Of a stretch of 6,390 nt of DNA, positions 1 through 5,918 are shown one piece after another. Position numbers and translations under genes: made by a program. Source of the DNA: Actinomycetota bacterium (GTDB lineage Bacteria; Actinomycetota; Acidimicrobiia; Acidimicrobiales; CADCSY01). How positions within the stretch are numbered: position 1 is the first letter of the stretch; each line of letters begins with the position of its first letter. The notes beneath the pieces are model-generated. The model was not told the origin of the DNA, did not search any database, and saw only the letters and a program-made list of their open reading frames with translations. The DNA is taken from the NCBI GenBank assembly GCA_019348335.1, contig JAHWJR010000109.1:1-6390 (forward strand). The letters are read 5' to 3'.

Positions 1-1
1 C

Positions 2-55
2 GAGGGCGTGCCCCACGAGGTCGTCCACCGGGACGACCTGGTGGTGCTGCCCTGA
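2..55 (+). CDS. 3' end of an unidentified gene (partial)
   Basis: Only the last 17 codons and the TGA stop are in the window; they read EGVPHEVVHRDDLVVLP. Every sense codon ends in G or C, which matches real coding sequence in this GC-rich genome and favours this frame over the others. A strong stem-loop directly follows the stop, as expected for a true gene end. The fragment is too short to assign a family or function. It converges on the pspA-like gene on the opposite strand. Confidence 0.6.
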   Translation, partial: EGVPHEVVHRDDLVVLP

Positions 56-60
56 CCCCG

Positions 61-119
61 TCCTCGTTCTTTGTCGGCTGGGCCACCGTGGCGGTGGTGG
101 ATCCGACAGAGAACGGGGG
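61..119. terminator. Large inverted repeat between convergent genes, probable bidirectional terminator
   Basis: The arm CCTCGTTCTTTGTCGG (62-77) pairs with CCGACAGAGAACGGGG (103-118). This gives a 16-bp stem with two G-U wobbles, and 61/119 can add one more wobble pair. The loop of about 25 nt holds a second small hairpin, CCACCG (83-88) with CGGTGG (92-97). It fills nearly all of the gap between the plus-strand stop (53-55) and the minus-strand pspA stop (124-126), so it can serve both directions. Neither side has a U-tract, so it would be a U-less terminator of the kind proposed for actinobacteria, or an RNA 3'-end stabiliser. The structure is visible; the function is inferred. Confidence 0.7.
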
Positions 120-123
120 GCGG

Positions 124-921
124 CTAGCTCGGGTTGCCCTCGGCGGCGGCCTCGCCGGCGGCGGCCTCGGTGCTGTCGGCCGGGCTCGTGGGGCGGGGTG
201 CCTCGATGCCGAGCTGGCCTCGGATCTGCGACAGGCGGGCCTGGGCCTCGCTGTGCATGGTGGCCTGCTCGACCTCGAGCATGCGGCTCTCGACCGAATC
301 GCCACTCAGCTCGGCCATGCCCCGGGCCCGGGCGTAACGGGTCTCGATCTTGTCGCGGACCTCGGCCAGGCTGGGCACGTCCTGGCCCACCGACTCGCTC
401 AGCGAGGCCATGGCGGTGTTCACCTGCTCCTGCATCTTGGCCTGGTCGAGCTGGGAGAGCAGCTTCTGGCGCTCGGACAGGCGCTTCTGCAGGACGGTGG
501 CGTTCTGGGCCACTGCCGCCTTGGCCTGGTCGGCCGCCTGTGCCGCCTGGAGGTGCAGCTCCTTGAGGCTCTCGACGTCCTGCTCGAGGGCGATGAGCCG
601 GTTGGCGAACGACTCCGCCGCCGAGGTGTACTCGGTGAGCTTCTTGGTGTCGCCCGCCTGCTCGGCCTCGGCGGCCATGACCACAGCCTGGCGGGCGGAG
701 CGGTTGACCTTCTCCAGCTCGTCCATGGTCCGGTTGAGTCGCAGCTCGGTCTGCTTCTGGTTGGCGATGACGTTGGCCGCCTGCTCCTTGAGCCGGCGGT
801 GCTGGTCCTGGCTGTCGGCGATCGCCTGCTCGAGCTGCACCTTGGGGTCGGCGACCTCGTCGAACTTGCCGGTGAGGGCCGCGGTCAGGTACTTCCACGC
901 CCGGCTGAGGAGTTTGAACAT
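124..921 (-). CDS. pspA: PspA/IM30 (Vipp1) family envelope-stress protein
   Basis: This 265-aa protein is of the PspA/IM30 family, peripheral membrane proteins related to ESCRT-III that coat and stabilise the cytoplasmic membrane under envelope stress. The N-terminus (MFKLLSRAWKYLTAAL, about residues 1-16) is an amphipathic helix suited to membrane binding. It is followed by the family-typical DPKVQLEQAI segment (26-35) and by long charged helices to about residue 235 that are expected to form the coiled-coil hairpin. The tail (about 240-265) is Ala/Glu/Pro-rich and probably disordered. The ATG at 921 has a modest AGG Shine-Dalgarno 8 nt upstream, overlapping the stop of the preceding gene. 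That 9-bp gap implies co-transcription with the membrane protein gene. No PspB, PspC, PspF or ClgR gene is in the window. Family assignment is firm; the physiological role here is by homology. Confidence 0.9.
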   Translation of the reverse strand: MFKLLSRAWKYLTAALTGKFDEVADPKVQLEQAIADSQDQHRRLKEQAANVIANQKQTELRLNRTMDELEKVNRSARQAVVMAAEAEQAGDTKKLTEYTSAAESFANRLIALEQDVESLKELHLQAAQAADQAKAAVAQNATVLQKRLSERQKLLSQLDQAKMQEQVNTAMASLSESVGQDVPSLAEVRDKIETRYARARGMAELSGDSVESRMLEVEQATMHSEAQARLSQIRGQLGIEAPRPTSPADSTEAAAGEAAAEGNPS

Positions 922-930
922 GGGCCGAGC

Positions 931-1659
931 CTATTGGCCGGCGGCCTCAGCCTCGTCGAGACCGGCACGTAGCGCCTCCAGGTCGTCGACCAGGTGCTCG
1001 ATGTCGCCGCCCAGGGCGCCGGCGTCGAGACCCGTCCCTCCCTGGGCCAGGGCCAGCTCGGTGGCTCTCGCCACGGCTTCGTCGAGGCGGGCCTGGAGCA
1101 CGCGGAGGCGCTCCCGAGCGTCGCTCGCCACTCCGGCAAGCCGCTCAGCGGTGGCCAGCCGGGCCCGGAGCGACCGGGCCACCGACTCGTCGGCGTCGCC
1201 GCCGGTGCCCTCCTCGACGCGGGCCAGCCGGGCCCGGGTGCCGGCGGCGTCGAGGGCCGACACGGCGTCGTCGAGCTGGTGCCCCCTGCGGGCCACGCGC
1301 CAGCACTCCCGGACGCCGCTCTCGACCATGGCGCCGATCTCCTCCAGCCGCTCTCGCAGCGGGCCCGGATCGACGCCCTCGACGGTCCGCCGGTAGCGGG
1401 CCGAGGCCTGCAGGGCGCCCTGCACGAAGGGGCGCCACCGCTCGCCCACGGTGAACGGGTCGATCCGCTCGGGGCGGGGCCGGCGCCGGCGGTGGGCCAC
1501 GGCCAGGCCGGCGGCGTAGGCCAAGGGGCCGGTGACCAGCGCCACGGGCAACTCGATCAGCAGACCCAGGCCGGCGCCGACAGCGCCGGCAGCCACCACC
1601 AGCGGCGAGGTGGCGGCACGGGACAGGGGGCGGCGACCGGGGAGGGGCTGCAACGCCAC
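931..1659 (-). CDS. Small membrane protein with coiled-coil domain, probable PspA partner
   Basis: The protein is 242 aa and its family is not recognised with certainty. Residues about 17-37 and 38-56 form two hydrophobic Ala/Gly/Leu-rich segments separated by Glu36 and Pro38, likely a transmembrane hairpin. A strongly basic stretch (HRRRRPRPER, 56-65) follows, placing the rest in the cytoplasm by the positive-inside rule. Residues about 80-200 are long charged, Ala-rich helices with coiled-coil character, and a flexible Gly-rich segment precedes the final acidic helix. It starts at GTG (1659) and ends 9 bp before pspA, so the two genes form an operon. The layout resembles mycobacterial psp loci, where alanine-rich membrane protein genes (PspM, Rv2743c) sit next to pspA, though there pspM lies downstream. 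A role as membrane anchor or stress sensor for PspA is inferred from context only. Confidence 0.75.
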   Translation of the reverse strand: MALQPLPGRRPLSRAATSPLVVAAGAVGAGLGLLIELPVALVTGPLAYAAGLAVAHRRRRPRPERIDPFTVGERWRPFVQGALQASARYRRTVEGVDPGPLRERLEEIGAMVESGVRECWRVARRGHQLDDAVSALDAAGTRARLARVEEGTGGDADESVARSLRARLATAERLAGVASDARERLRVLQARLDEAVARATELALAQGGTGLDAGALGGDIEHLVDDLEALRAGLDEAEAAGQ

Positions 1660-1666
1660 CGCTGCG

Positions 1667-1693
1667 ATCCTAGAAGGCGTGGAGACGGGTCAT
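1667..1693 (-). promoter_or_regulatory. Candidate promoter for the membrane protein-pspA operon, possibly leaderless
   Basis: On the minus strand TAGGAT (1672-1667) fits the actinobacterial -10 pattern TANNNT and ends 7 nt before the GTG start at 1659. Transcription would therefore begin at or next to the start codon, a leaderless arrangement common in actinobacteria and consistent with the lack of a good Shine-Dalgarno. Upstream, ATGACC (1693-1688) partly matches TTGACA, but the 15-nt spacing is shorter than ideal. Short motifs like these occur by chance, so this is tentative. Confidence 0.35.
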
Positions 1694-1863
1694 CCTCACT
1701 GGTCTGTCCCGAGCGGAGCCCCATGAACCATGCCGGGGCACGTTGCAGCAGAACGAGGCGCCAGCGGCGATTCAGGCCAGAAGGAGGAGAGCGTGGGGCC
1801 GACGTCGAAGAGAGGGACCAACGCTTGCGAGGCCGCCGACGGAAGCCTCCCGGCGAATGCCCC

Positions 1864-1869
1864 TAGTAT
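1864..1869 (+). promoter_or_regulatory. Candidate -10 element for the sugar operon
   Basis: TAGTAT fits TANNNT and lies in the divergent intergenic region, 78 bp before the GTG at 1947. No convincing TTGACA-like -35 sits at 16-18 nt upstream; GGAAGC at 1841-1846 is at the right distance but would only suit an alternative sigma factor. The leader that follows contains a small inverted repeat, CGGTC (1888-1892) with GACCG (1900-1904). The rest of 1660-1946 shows no riboswitch or operator that I recognise. Confidence 0.25.
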
Positions 1870-1946
1870 GGTCGAAACCTGGCACATCGGTCAGCGGTGG
1901 ACCGGCGTAGCCGAGGACGAGAGCGCGAGGCGGAAGCGAGGGTGGA

Positions 1947-3047
1947 GTGTCCCTGACGGTCACGGCCGACGGCGGGCGGCGGACGGGGGACGGGCTCGTG
2001 ATGCCGTCCTGGCGGGTGGCGCTGCTTCTACTCGCCGCGACCGCCTTGGCCGTCGTCCTCCTGGCTGTCCTGGTGGCGCCCTTCCCGCAGCTGAGCTCCC
2101 CATGGCCGCTCCCCCTGGTGCTCGGCCCCGCGTGCCTGTTCCTCGCTGCCGCGGCAGTCGCCACCGTGCCCGTGACCACGCGCCCGGCCGACCGGGCCGA
2201 GAAGGCACTACGGGGCCTGGGCGCGGTGGCAGTGCCGGTCTTGGCCTCGCTGCTCCTCGCCGAGGTGTCGACGGCTTCCGCCCTGGCTGTCGTCATCGTG
2301 CCGGTGCTCATCGTCGCTGTTGGTGTCGTCGTGGCCCGGCGCAGCGGCGGTCAGCAGGCGGCTCCGTCGGAAACCGGCGGCGCAATCCAGCTCGCCGGTC
2401 CCAGGCTCGCTGCGCAACCCTTGCCCCTGCTGTGCCGGGGGCTCAAGCGCTCCGTCGACGTGGTGGTGGCCGGTGCCGTCCTGGTACTCGTCCTCCCAGT
2501 CCTCGCGGTCGCCGCAGTAGCCATCGCGGTCGAGGGTCGTGGTGGCGTGCTGTTCACCCAGACCCGCATCGGGTGCGGCGGGCGCCGCTTCCGTATGCGC
2601 AAGCTGCGGACGATGCGGCCGGCCAACGACGATGGCGAGCACCGGGCCTATGTCGCCGCGCTGATCGGTGGGCAGGGCCGCCCCCAGGATGGCATGTACA
2701 AGCTCGTCGCCGACGACCGGCGCACGCGGGTGGGGCGGGTTCTCCGCAGCTTCAGCATCGACGAGCTGCCCCAACTGTGGAACGTGTTGCGCGGTGACAT
2801 GAGCATCGTCGGTCCGCGGCCGCCGCTTCCGGCCGAGGTGGCGCTGTACGACGACGCAGCCTGGGCCCGCATGGTCGCCAAGCCCGGCCTGACCGGGCTG
2901 TGGCAGGTCAGTGGTCGCAGTCGCCTGTCGTTCCAGGAGATGGTCGAGCTCGACGTTCGATACTGGCAGGAGTGGACGCCCATGCTCGACCTGCGCATCC
3001 TGCTGCGGACCCCCAAGGCGGTGCTGTGGGGTCGGGAGACGGCGTGA
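1947..3047 (+). CDS. Polyprenyl-phosphate sugar-1-phosphate transferase (bacterial sugar transferase family)
   Basis: The protein (366 aa) is expected to transfer a sugar-1-phosphate from a nucleotide sugar to undecaprenyl phosphate at the inner membrane, the first membrane step of a polysaccharide or glycoconjugate. The N-terminal part has about four hydrophobic segments (roughly 24-44, 55-76, 91-105, 110-130) and lacks the long soluble domain of WbaP-type enzymes. The catalytic domain starts at KRSVD (167-171) with a hydrophobic re-entrant helix (about 172-195), then LFTQTRIG (202-209), KLRTM (219-223), the catalytic Asp-Glu pair in SIDELPQ (D272, E273), RGDMSIVGPRP (282-292) and the family C-terminus with KPGLTGLWQVSGRS. 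The GTG start at 1947 has GAGG 5 nt upstream; GTG 1998 or ATG 2001, preceded by GGGGGA, are equally possible and would remove 17-18 residues. It overlaps the next gene by 4 bp. The sugar substrate cannot be read from the sequence. Confidence 0.9.
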   Translation: MSLTVTADGGRRTGDGLVMPSWRVALLLLAATALAVVLLAVLVAPFPQLSSPWPLPLVLGPACLFLAAAAVATVPVTTRPADRAEKALRGLGAVAVPVLASLLLAEVSTASALAVVIVPVLIVAVGVVVARRSGGQQAAPSETGGAIQLAGPRLAAQPLPLLCRGLKRSVDVVVAGAVLVLVLPVLAVAAVAIAVEGRGGVLFTQTRIGCGGRRFRMRKLRTMRPANDDGEHRAYVAALIGGQGRPQDGMYKLVADDRRTRVGRVLRSFSIDELPQLWNVLRGDMSIVGPRPPLPAEVALYDDAAWARMVAKPGLTGLWQVSGRSRLSFQEMVELDVRYWQEWTPMLDLRILLRTPKAVLWGRETA

Positions 3048-4177
3048 CCGCTGCTCTCGACACTGACCGCCGCATTCCCCTGGTCGATCTGGAAGTCGTG
3101 CACCGGCCGATGGCCGACGACCTCCGGGCAGCGTTCGAGCGGGTCCTGAGGTCGTCGTCTTTTGTGGACGGTGTCGAGGTGGCGAATCTCGAGGCGGCGC
3201 TCGCCGAGTTGGTCGGCGTGCCCCACGCCATCGCTGTCGCTTCCGGCACCGCCGCCCTGCACCTGGCCCTGCTGGCTGCGGGGATCGGCCCTGGCCAGGA
3301 GGTGGTGGTGCCGGCCAACACGTTCTTCGCCACCGCCGAGGCGGTCATGGCGACCGGCGCGACTCCGGTGCTGGCCGACGTCGACGTCACCACCGGTCTG
3401 CTCGACCCAGAGGCGGTGGAGGCGGCGTTGACGCCACGAACGGCGGCGGTGGCGGCGGTGCACCTCTACGGGCAGCCGGTCGACACCGACCGCTTCGGGG
3501 CCCTCGCCCGGCGCCACGGGCTCTTCCTGCTGGAGGACGCCGCTCAGGCCATTGGAGCGGCATGGCGAAACCGGCCCGCCGGTTCGCTTGGGAACGCCGC
3601 GGGGTTCAGCTTCTATCCCGGAAAGAACGTGGGCGCGCTCGGCGACGGTGGTGCCGTCACCACCGCTGACGCTGCTCTGGCCCGCCGGGTGCGGCTGCTA
3701 CGTAGCCACGGCGAGGAAGCCAAGGGCGTCCACGTGGTCGCCGGATTCTGCGAGCGACTCGACGAGCTCCAGGCGGCGTTCCTCCTGGCCAAGCTGCCGC
3801 ACCTTCCCGCCGCCCAGGCGGCACGGCAGCAGGCCGTGGACCGCTATCGCCGGCGTCTGGCCGACCTCCAGCCGGTCCAGGTCCTGGAGACGGCACCAGG
3901 TGCGCGCCACGCCCATCACCTGTTCGTGGTCCGGGTGCCGCGACGCGATGCGGTGCTGGCATCGCTGCACGCCGCTGGGGTGGGAGCATCGGTGCACTAC
4001 CGCACGCCGATCCACCTCCAGCCCGCCGGCCGGCACCTCGGTGACCGGGGCCAGTTCCCCGTTGCCGAGACCCTTGCCGACTCGATTCTGTCCCTGCCCC
4101 TGTACCCGGGAATCGGCGAGGCCGCCGTCGACCGTTGCGTCGACGCTGTGGCGACCGCCCTGGGCGAGGTGACGTGA
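3044..4177 (+). CDS. DegT/DnrJ/EryC1/StrS-family PLP-dependent sugar aminotransferase
   Basis: This 377-aa protein has the usual length of nucleotide-sugar aminotransferases (WecE, DesV and WbpE type), which convert a keto-sugar to an amino sugar with PLP and usually glutamate. Visible motifs are SGTAALHLAL (67-76, cofactor phosphate), PANTFFATAEAV (90-101), EDAAQAIGA (164-172; D165 faces the pyridine nitrogen), the PLP lysine K194 in FYPGKNVGALGDGG, and RLDELQAAFL (238-247). The N-terminal IPLVDL (11-16) is the family's normal beginning. The start is GTG at 3044, overlapping the upstream TGA as GTGA, with GGGAG 5 nt upstream; an open frame reaches back to 2900 but only inside the transferase gene. 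One oddity is GFCERLD at 234-240, where homologs usually have Asn in place of Cys236. With the two downstream genes it suits a 3-amino sugar pathway such as that of WbpE; the exact substrate is inferred. Confidence 0.92.
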   Translation: MTAALDTDRRIPLVDLEVVHRPMADDLRAAFERVLRSSSFVDGVEVANLEAALAELVGVPHAIAVASGTAALHLALLAAGIGPGQEVVVPANTFFATAEAVMATGATPVLADVDVTTGLLDPEAVEAALTPRTAAVAAVHLYGQPVDTDRFGALARRHGLFLLEDAAQAIGAAWRNRPAGSLGNAAGFSFYPGKNVGALGDGGAVTTADAALARRVRLLRSHGEEAKGVHVVAGFCERLDELQAAFLLAKLPHLPAAQAARQQAVDRYRRRLADLQPVQVLETAPGARHAHHLFVVRVPRRDAVLASLHAAGVGASVHYRTPIHLQPAGRHLGDRGQFPVAETLADSILSLPLYPGIGEAAVDRCVDAVATALGEVT

Positions 4178-5262
4178 AGATCGCCATCGTCGGTCTCGGC
4201 TACTGGGGCCCGAACCTTCTCCGCAATCTGGTGGCCCTGGTGGGGCCCGAGTCGGTGGTGATGGTGGAGCAGTCGCTCGACCGGATCGCTGCCATGGCCG
4301 GGCTCTATCCGAGCGTCGACTGGTCGACCTCCCTCGACGACGTGCTCGACGACGACGAGGTGGAGGCGGTGATCGTCGCCACCCCCGTCAGCACCCACGC
4401 CCATCTGGCCCGAACCGCCCTGGAGGCGGGCCGCCACGTGCTGGTGGAGAAGCCCCTGGCGGGGTCGGTGGTCGACGCCGCCGAACTGGTGGTCTGCGCC
4501 GAGGAGCGCGACCGTGTACTGATGGTGGGCCACACCTTCCTCTTCAGCCCTCGAGTCGAACGCATGGCCGAGTACCTGGCCGAGGGGCGCCTGGGTGCCA
4601 TCCACTACGCCACGTCGTCACGGCTCAACCTTGGCCTACACCAGCGTGACATCGGAGTGATCTGGGACCTGGCTGCCCATGACTTCTCCATCCTCTTCCA
4701 TCTGTTGGACGAGTTCCCGGTGTCGGTGCAGACCTCCGGCCGCGGGATGGTTCGCGCCGACACCTTGGACGTGGCCTTCGTCAACCTTTGCTTCGCCTCC
4801 GGCATCGTGGCGTCGGTCGATGTGTCCTGGCTGGCGCCCAAGAAGGTCCGCAACACCGTTCTCGTCGGTGACCGGCAGATGATGGTGTACGACGACCTCG
4901 ACAACGAGGGGCCGGTGAAGATCTACGACAAGGGGGTGGTCAAGCCGGACCCCGAGAACTTCGGCGAGCACCAACTGACCTACCGCCAGGGCGACGTGCT
5001 GGCGCCCTACGTCGCCCCCCGGGAGCCGCTCGCCCAGGAGCTGGCTCATTTCGTGGACTGCATCCAGGGCAAGGTGGCAACCCCGTCTCTGTCGGACGGC
5101 CGCTTCGGGTTGCGCGTGGTGGAGGCGCTCGAGGCGGCCGAGCGGTCGTGGTCGGAAGGCGGGCTACCCGTGACCATCGAGCCGGCGTTGCCGGGACGAG
5201 ATGCAGCTGCCTCCAAGGGGCAGGTGCGCAAGCTGGCCGGCAGCGACCACTCCTTACGGTGA
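4174..5262 (+). CDS. Gfo/Idh/MocA-family NAD(P)-dependent sugar oxidoreductase
   Basis: The protein (362 aa) has an N-terminal Rossmann fold with GLGYWG (7-12, GxGxxG) for NAD(P), the ATPVSTHAHLA strand-helix (69-79), the conserved lysine motif EKP (92-94) and the DxxxH active-site pattern in WDLAAHD (D165, H169). These are the hallmarks of the Gfo/Idh/MocA family, which oxidises sugar or nucleotide-sugar hydroxyls. The C-terminal half (from about 125) is the substrate-binding and dimerisation sheet. The start is GTG at 4174, sharing GTGA with the aminotransferase stop, with GAGG 4 nt upstream. By context it would make the keto-sugar used by the aminotransferase, the role of WbpB/WlbA in UDP-diacetamido-uronate synthesis, but its N-terminus does not look close to my recollection of WbpB. 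A tail of about 26 residues after VTIEP is polar, Ala/Gly/Lys-rich and probably disordered. Confidence 0.9.
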   Translation: MKIAIVGLGYWGPNLLRNLVALVGPESVVMVEQSLDRIAAMAGLYPSVDWSTSLDDVLDDDEVEAVIVATPVSTHAHLARTALEAGRHVLVEKPLAGSVVDAAELVVCAEERDRVLMVGHTFLFSPRVERMAEYLAEGRLGAIHYATSSRLNLGLHQRDIGVIWDLAAHDFSILFHLLDEFPVSVQTSGRGMVRADTLDVAFVNLCFASGIVASVDVSWLAPKKVRNTVLVGDRQMMVYDDLDNEGPVKIYDKGVVKPDPENFGEHQLTYRQGDVLAPYVAPREPLAQELAHFVDCIQGKVATPSLSDGRFGLRVVEALEAAERSWSEGGLPVTIEPALPGRDAAASKGQVRKLAGSDHSLR

Positions 5263-5918
5263 ACGGGGTCGAGATCCTCGGGCCGGTCGTCGGGCTCGAG
5301 GGCGCCCGCCTTCTCGGGCCGTGTGTCCTCGGTCACCCCAGTTCCCGCCCCGACGAGCAACCACTGGTGCTGGGCCCGGGGGTGACGGTACGGGCCTATG
5401 CCGTGCTGTACCAGGGGGCGACGCTGGGAGCGGGCGTCCACGTTGGCCACGGCGCCCTCGTCCGGGAGGCGAACGTGGTAGGAGAGCGGGCGTCGGTCGG
5501 CTCCGGCGCCCATCTGGAGCCGGGCAACCAGGTCGGCGCTCGTTCACGAATCCATTCCGGGACCTTCCTCTCGTCGGCGATCGTGGGCGACGACGTCTTC
5601 ATCGGCCCCCGAGTCGTCTTCACCGACGATCCTCACCCTCCCTGTCCGCGCTACCTGGAGTGCGTGCGCGGCCCTCGGATCGAGGACGGGGCCAGCATCG
5701 GCGGTGGGGCAACGCTGCTCCCCGGTGTGGTGATCGGCGCCGGCGCCCTCATCGGCGCCGGCGCCGTCGTCACTCGTTCTGTCGAGCCCGGAGATGTGGT
5801 CGTGGGCAACCCGGCGCGCGTGATCGGGCGGCGAGACGAGATGGCCTGCTTCGCCGGTCACTTCGGGCGTGCCTACGAGTGGGAGGACCCGAGCTGCCCC
5901 CCGTCGTCTTCGAGCTAG
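5259..5918 (+). CDS. Left-handed beta-helix (hexapeptide-repeat) acyltransferase, likely sugar N-acetyltransferase
   Basis: The protein (219 aa) has hexapeptide repeats through most of its length, for example LGPGVTV (38-44), LGAGVHVGHG (56-65), VGERASVGSG (74-83), VGDDVFIGPRVVFTDDPHPPCPRY (109-132) and IGAGALIGAGAVVT (159-172). It closes with the typical VVGNPARVIG (181-190). This is the trimeric LbH fold of acetyl-CoA-dependent transferases such as WbpD/WlbB, and in this operon it most likely N-acylates the amino group installed by the aminotransferase. The GTG start at 5259 overlaps the upstream stop as GTGA; the frame is open back to 5148 but only within the upstream gene. There is no clear Shine-Dalgarno, so translation probably depends on coupling. 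The perfect 15-bp repeats at 5733-5747 and 5751-5765 are simply two hexapeptide coils. A short C-terminal extension (191-219) follows the fold. The acyl donor and acceptor are inferred. Confidence 0.88.
   Translation: MNGVEILGPVVGLEGARLLGPCVLGHPSSRPDEQPLVLGPGVTVRAYAVLYQGATLGAGVHVGHGALVREANVVGERASVGSGAHLEPGNQVGARSRIHSGTFLSSAIVGDDVFIGPRVVFTDDPHPPCPRYLECVRGPRIEDGASIGGGATLLPGVVIGAGALIGAGAVVTRSVEPGDVVVGNPARVIGRRDEMACFAGHFGRAYEWEDPSCPPSSSS

Noticed and set aside
88..972. Long plus-strand open frame (294 aa) opposite pspA
   Set aside because: It is Gly/Leu/Val/His-rich and lies antisense to a clearly recognisable PspA protein; it is a GC-driven shadow frame.
1723..1866. Short plus-strand frame of 47 codons with GGAG 4 nt before its ATG
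   Set aside because: The product is mostly Arg/Gly with no recognisable fold, its stop falls in the candidate -10 element, and the frame is open far upstream as a shadow of the opposite-strand gene. Too weak to call.
1801..1946. Possible riboswitch in the leader of the sugar operon
   Set aside because: I compared it by eye with c-di-GMP, cobalamin and c-di-AMP class consensus elements and found no convincing match; only a small 5-bp hairpin is visible.
1730..2797. Plus-strand 355-aa frame overlapping the sugar transferase
   Set aside because: Most of it overlaps the well-supported transferase in another frame and is Arg/Gly/Pro-rich as expected for a shadow. Only the upstream Shine-Dalgarno is kept as an observation.
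5733..5765. Perfect 15-bp direct repeats 18 bp apart
   Set aside because: They encode two consecutive hexapeptide turns (IGAGAL, IGAGAV) of the beta-helix; no mobile element or CRISPR meaning.
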